64,000 nt of DNA from Pterois miles (lineage: Eukaryota > Chordata > Actinopteri > Perciformes > Scorpaenidae). Below are positions 61,665 through 64,000 of the stretch, in pieces. Numbering within the stretch: position 1 is the first letter of the stretch; each line of letters begins with the position of its first letter. Location of the stretch: positions 1,880,001 through 1,944,000 of the forward strand of contig CAMQGK010000328.1 in NCBI GenBank assembly GCA_947000775.1, in the 5' to 3' direction. The translations under genes and the position numbers were made by a program. The notes under the pieces were generated by a model. That model was given only the letters and a program-made list of their open reading frames with translations, made no database searches and was not told where the DNA came from.

Positions 61665-61888
61665 TTATGTAAATGGACTTGCATTTATAAAGCGCTTTCT
61701 AGTCTTTACGCTTCATGTCAGCATTCACACATTCAGAGGCTGCTGAGATGCCAACTTTGCTCATCAGGATCTAATCTAAATACTCATGCATCTCATTCAC
61801 ACACCTTCAGGAGCAATTTAGGGCTAAGTGTCTCTCTCAAGGAGCAGCCAGGGATCGAACCACCGACCTTCCGAGCCACAGCCGACCT
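61665..61888 (+). repeat. Dispersed teleost repeat (AAGCGCTTT...GGATCGAACC)
   Basis: ATGTAAATGGACTTGCATTT, AAAGCGCTTTCTAGTC, TGTCAGCATTCACACATTCA, AGGAGCAATTTAGGG, GGGATCGAACCACCGACCTT, CCGAGCCACAGCCG, in the order I know for an abundant fish repeat. Moderately diverged, with internal gaps. Confidence 0.65.
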
Positions 61889-62037
61889 TTTAAATTGCAC
61901 AAATGTTTTACCCTCCAGGAGTTTTAGGAGCCACTGTCCTAAATCTTTATGTCACACTGGAAGCCTGTCGGAGAAGGTAACAGATAGTGGCTTTATGCCT
62001 TTTTCTCTATTTGCGCAAGATCTGTAGAAAACGTATA

Positions 62038-63183
62038 CACTCCTGATCAAAATCTTAAGACCAGTTAAAAAATTGCAAGAATTTACGTTTTGCACTGTTG
62101 TATCTTAAGAAGGTTCTAAGTAGATTTTCAAAATGCAAAAAGAAGAAATGAGAGCAAGAGACTAAATGTTTTGAGCAGGCTAAAATAGGCTGTTCATCAG
62201 CTGATCAAAAGTTTAAGACCATAGCTCAAAAAAACCCCTAAAACAGAAATTAAAGTCTCAAAAACAGACTCAGTAATGAGTAGCTCCACCATTATTGTTG
62301 ATCACTTCAAAAATTCGTGTTGGCATGCTTGATGCGAGTGTTTCCAAAAGGCTTGTAGGAATGTTGCTCCAAGTGGTGAAGATGGCTTCACGAAGGGCAT
62401 CCACTGTCTGGAACTGATGTCCATTTTTGTAAACTTCCCTTGCCATCCATCCCCAAATGTTCTCAATTGGATTTAGATCAGGGGAACATGCAGGATGATC
62501 CAAAAGAGTGATGTTAGTCTCCTGAAAAAAAAAAAAAAAGGAGACGTGGCCTTTGAAGAGGTTTTTTGTTTTTGAAGCCGTTCCTTTGCAGATGCCGTCT
62601 GATGGTTATTGGGCTGCAGTCAGCACCAGTAATGGCCTTAATTTGGGATGAGGATCGTCCCGTGTCTTGACGGACAGCCGTTCGGATCCTCCGGCTCGGT
62701 GCCGGTGAGATTTTTTTGGGTCTACCACTTGATATTTTTGTTCCATAAACCTCAGGATCTTTTAAGAAATGCAAAATGACTGTCTTACTGCGTCCAACCT
62801 CAGCAGCGATGGCACGCTGTGAGAGGCCTTGTCTATGCAGCTCAACAATCCTGCCACGTTCCAAGGCAGTGAGTTTTTTTGCTTTTCCCATCAAGAGGTC
62901 TTGACAGTGTGATTACTTGACAGAAAATGACATGGAATCCAAATTTTTGCACAGATTTGGGCTTTTAAAGGATGTGGTCTTAAACTTTTGATCAGCTGAT
63001 GAACAGCCTATTTCAGTTAAATTGTTCTTTTCAATAAATTGCCTGCTCAAAACATTTAGTCTCTTGCTCTCATTTCTTCTTTTTGCATTTTGAAACTCTA
63101 CTTAGAACCTTCTTAAGATACAACAGTGCAAAACGTAAATTCTTGCAATTTTTTAACTGGTCTTAAGATTTTGATCAGGAGTG
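62038..63183 (-). mobile_element. Tc1-like transposon, internally deleted copy, 1146 bp
   Basis: Same family and orientation as 26437-27987, flanked by TA (62036-62037 and 63184-63185). The right inverted end is 209 bases (62975-63183). The left end (62038-62221) lost 25 bases at 62180/62181. About 385 bases of transposase are missing at 62525-62539, where an A-run of 15 sits at the junction. Outer and inner binding motifs are kept at both ends (inner: 62202-62221 and 62975-62994), so it remains a possible substrate in trans. Confidence 0.95.
62270..62894 (-). pseudogene. Tc1 transposase remnant: intact DNA-binding domain, catalytic core lost
   Basis: The first frame (62894-62514, 126 residues) covers both helix-turn-helix subdomains and the GRPKK linker, nearly identical to the other copy (K4 for R4, I54 for K54, A65 for S65). 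It ends at LLFFFFSGD because of the A-run. The catalytic D148 and D236 equivalents are deleted. The downstream frame 62503-62270 keeps SPDLNPIENIWG with the third acidic residue and the C-terminus, in another frame. It cannot catalyse transposition. The 126-residue frame could in principle bind the element ends, if expressed. Confidence 0.92.
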
Positions 63184-63185
63184 TA

Positions 63186-64000
63186 TTTTTGTGCACTAAT
63201 CTGTGACTTTTCATCAAGCCATCTGACATGCAGCATCTCTGGACCTGTGTGAGTGAAATGCATTAAAACATTCTGGTGAAAAAGAAAGACCCCCCCCCCT
63301 TCACCGTATCGGAGGAGAAAGAGAGACGAGTCTCTCATTCGCCTCCTCGCTTCCTCCTCTTTGTCTTTTATGGCGAGCTGTGTGGGAGACGGAGAAGAGG
63401 GGAGTGAATGTGAAGGGGAATTGAAGATGACAGATAATGGCGGGGGAATTGAAAGAGTTGCAGAGAGGATGTGGCAGTGGGAGATGAGGTGGTGCAGTGC
63501 TTCAGTAAAACACCAAATACCACCAGCTTCCAGCTCATCTCCTGTTTTCTTGTGACTTCCTTCTGCTCCCGTCATCTCGTCTGACTCTTCTCTTCCATGT
63601 GTGATTGTGTTCACGTCAACTGAGGTATTACGTTGGCTTGATTTAGATTTTTGATAAAGCAGTGTAGCCTCTCAGTGAAGAGATGTAGCTCCACAACATA
63701 ACACCTCTGTGTGGTTGCATATATGTACCAGAGCTGCAGTATTAGGGCTTATTTACTGATACAGAGCGTGGGACACATTTCCTTCCCACAACATGACCTG
63801 AAAAGAGCATCAGAATCTATATAGCACCACTTCTTTTTATACAGGGACTGCTTCACATTTGTCAGTGAGTTTATCACCCTGTTTGTCAATATAATGTTAA
63901 AACGTCTTGTTGATATAACAAGATTTAATGATGAGGCAATATAGACCAAGGAACAAGTGATCCACTCTTATTTTTTGGGGGGTCCAGAAGCAGAATTTTG
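63186..64000. other. Non-coding stretch with a poly-C run
   Basis: A run of about 10 C at 63289-63298. The 153-codon minus-strand frame (63153-63614) starts in purine-rich sequence and runs into the Tc1 end, so it is not a gene. No exon recognised at the window end. Confidence 0.35.

Noticed and set aside
63153..63614. 153-codon minus-strand frame near the window end
   Set aside because: Its 3' part runs into the Tc1 terminal repeat and the rest is purine-rich without a domain.

Overview
The window looks like nuclear DNA of a ray-finned fish, most likely a percomorph teleost. The reasons are very many CA/GT microsatellites, two Tc1-type transposons with long IR/DR ends, tRNA-derived SINEs and MITE families typical of teleosts, and almost no protein-coding sequence. 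Repeat families were recognised by eye and memory; no database search was run. There is no sign of bacterial, phage or plasmid organisation: no operons, rRNA, tRNA genes or CRISPR.

Layout. From 1 to 7.0 kb the sequence is non-coding and repeat-rich (two CA arrays, fragments of dispersed repeats, a foldback element at 5.1-5.6 kb). From about 7.04 to 8.06 kb lies the only convincing cellular gene part: a CpG-rich, GA/CT-rich promoter and 5' UTR ending in ATGG|gtaaga. This reads as a first exon on the + strand that carries only the start codon plus one base, preceded by several short upstream ORFs. No further exon was recognised in the remaining 56 kb, so 8.06-64 kb is probably one very long first intron (or intron plus intergenic DNA). 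The gene cannot be named from this exon alone.

The rest is a record of transposition. A complete Tc1-like element (26437-27987) has a transposase broken by one frameshift. A second copy of the same family (62038-63183) lacks the catalytic centre but keeps an open DNA-binding domain. Nested insertions are clear at 10.5-11.8 kb (a TA-flanked element inside a TTAA-flanked MITE) and at 53.9-54.5 kb (a hAT-like element with an 8-bp target duplication inside an older repeat); a further one is likely at 51.8-52.6 kb. Several MITEs share TTAA flanks and AGG-type termini. Six copies of one LINE-tail-like repeat, two SINEs, minisatellites (8.5, 26.2, 41.3 kb), a 360-bp polypyrimidine tract (28.6 kb) and a 215-bp TA-rich palindromic array (58.7 kb) make up most of the remaining recognisable sequence.

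I found no new protein-coding system. The points most worth checking are the uORF-rich single-codon exon, the DNA-binding-only Tc1 derivative, the nested elements and the structure-prone repeats. Most long open frames here are translations of simple repeats.
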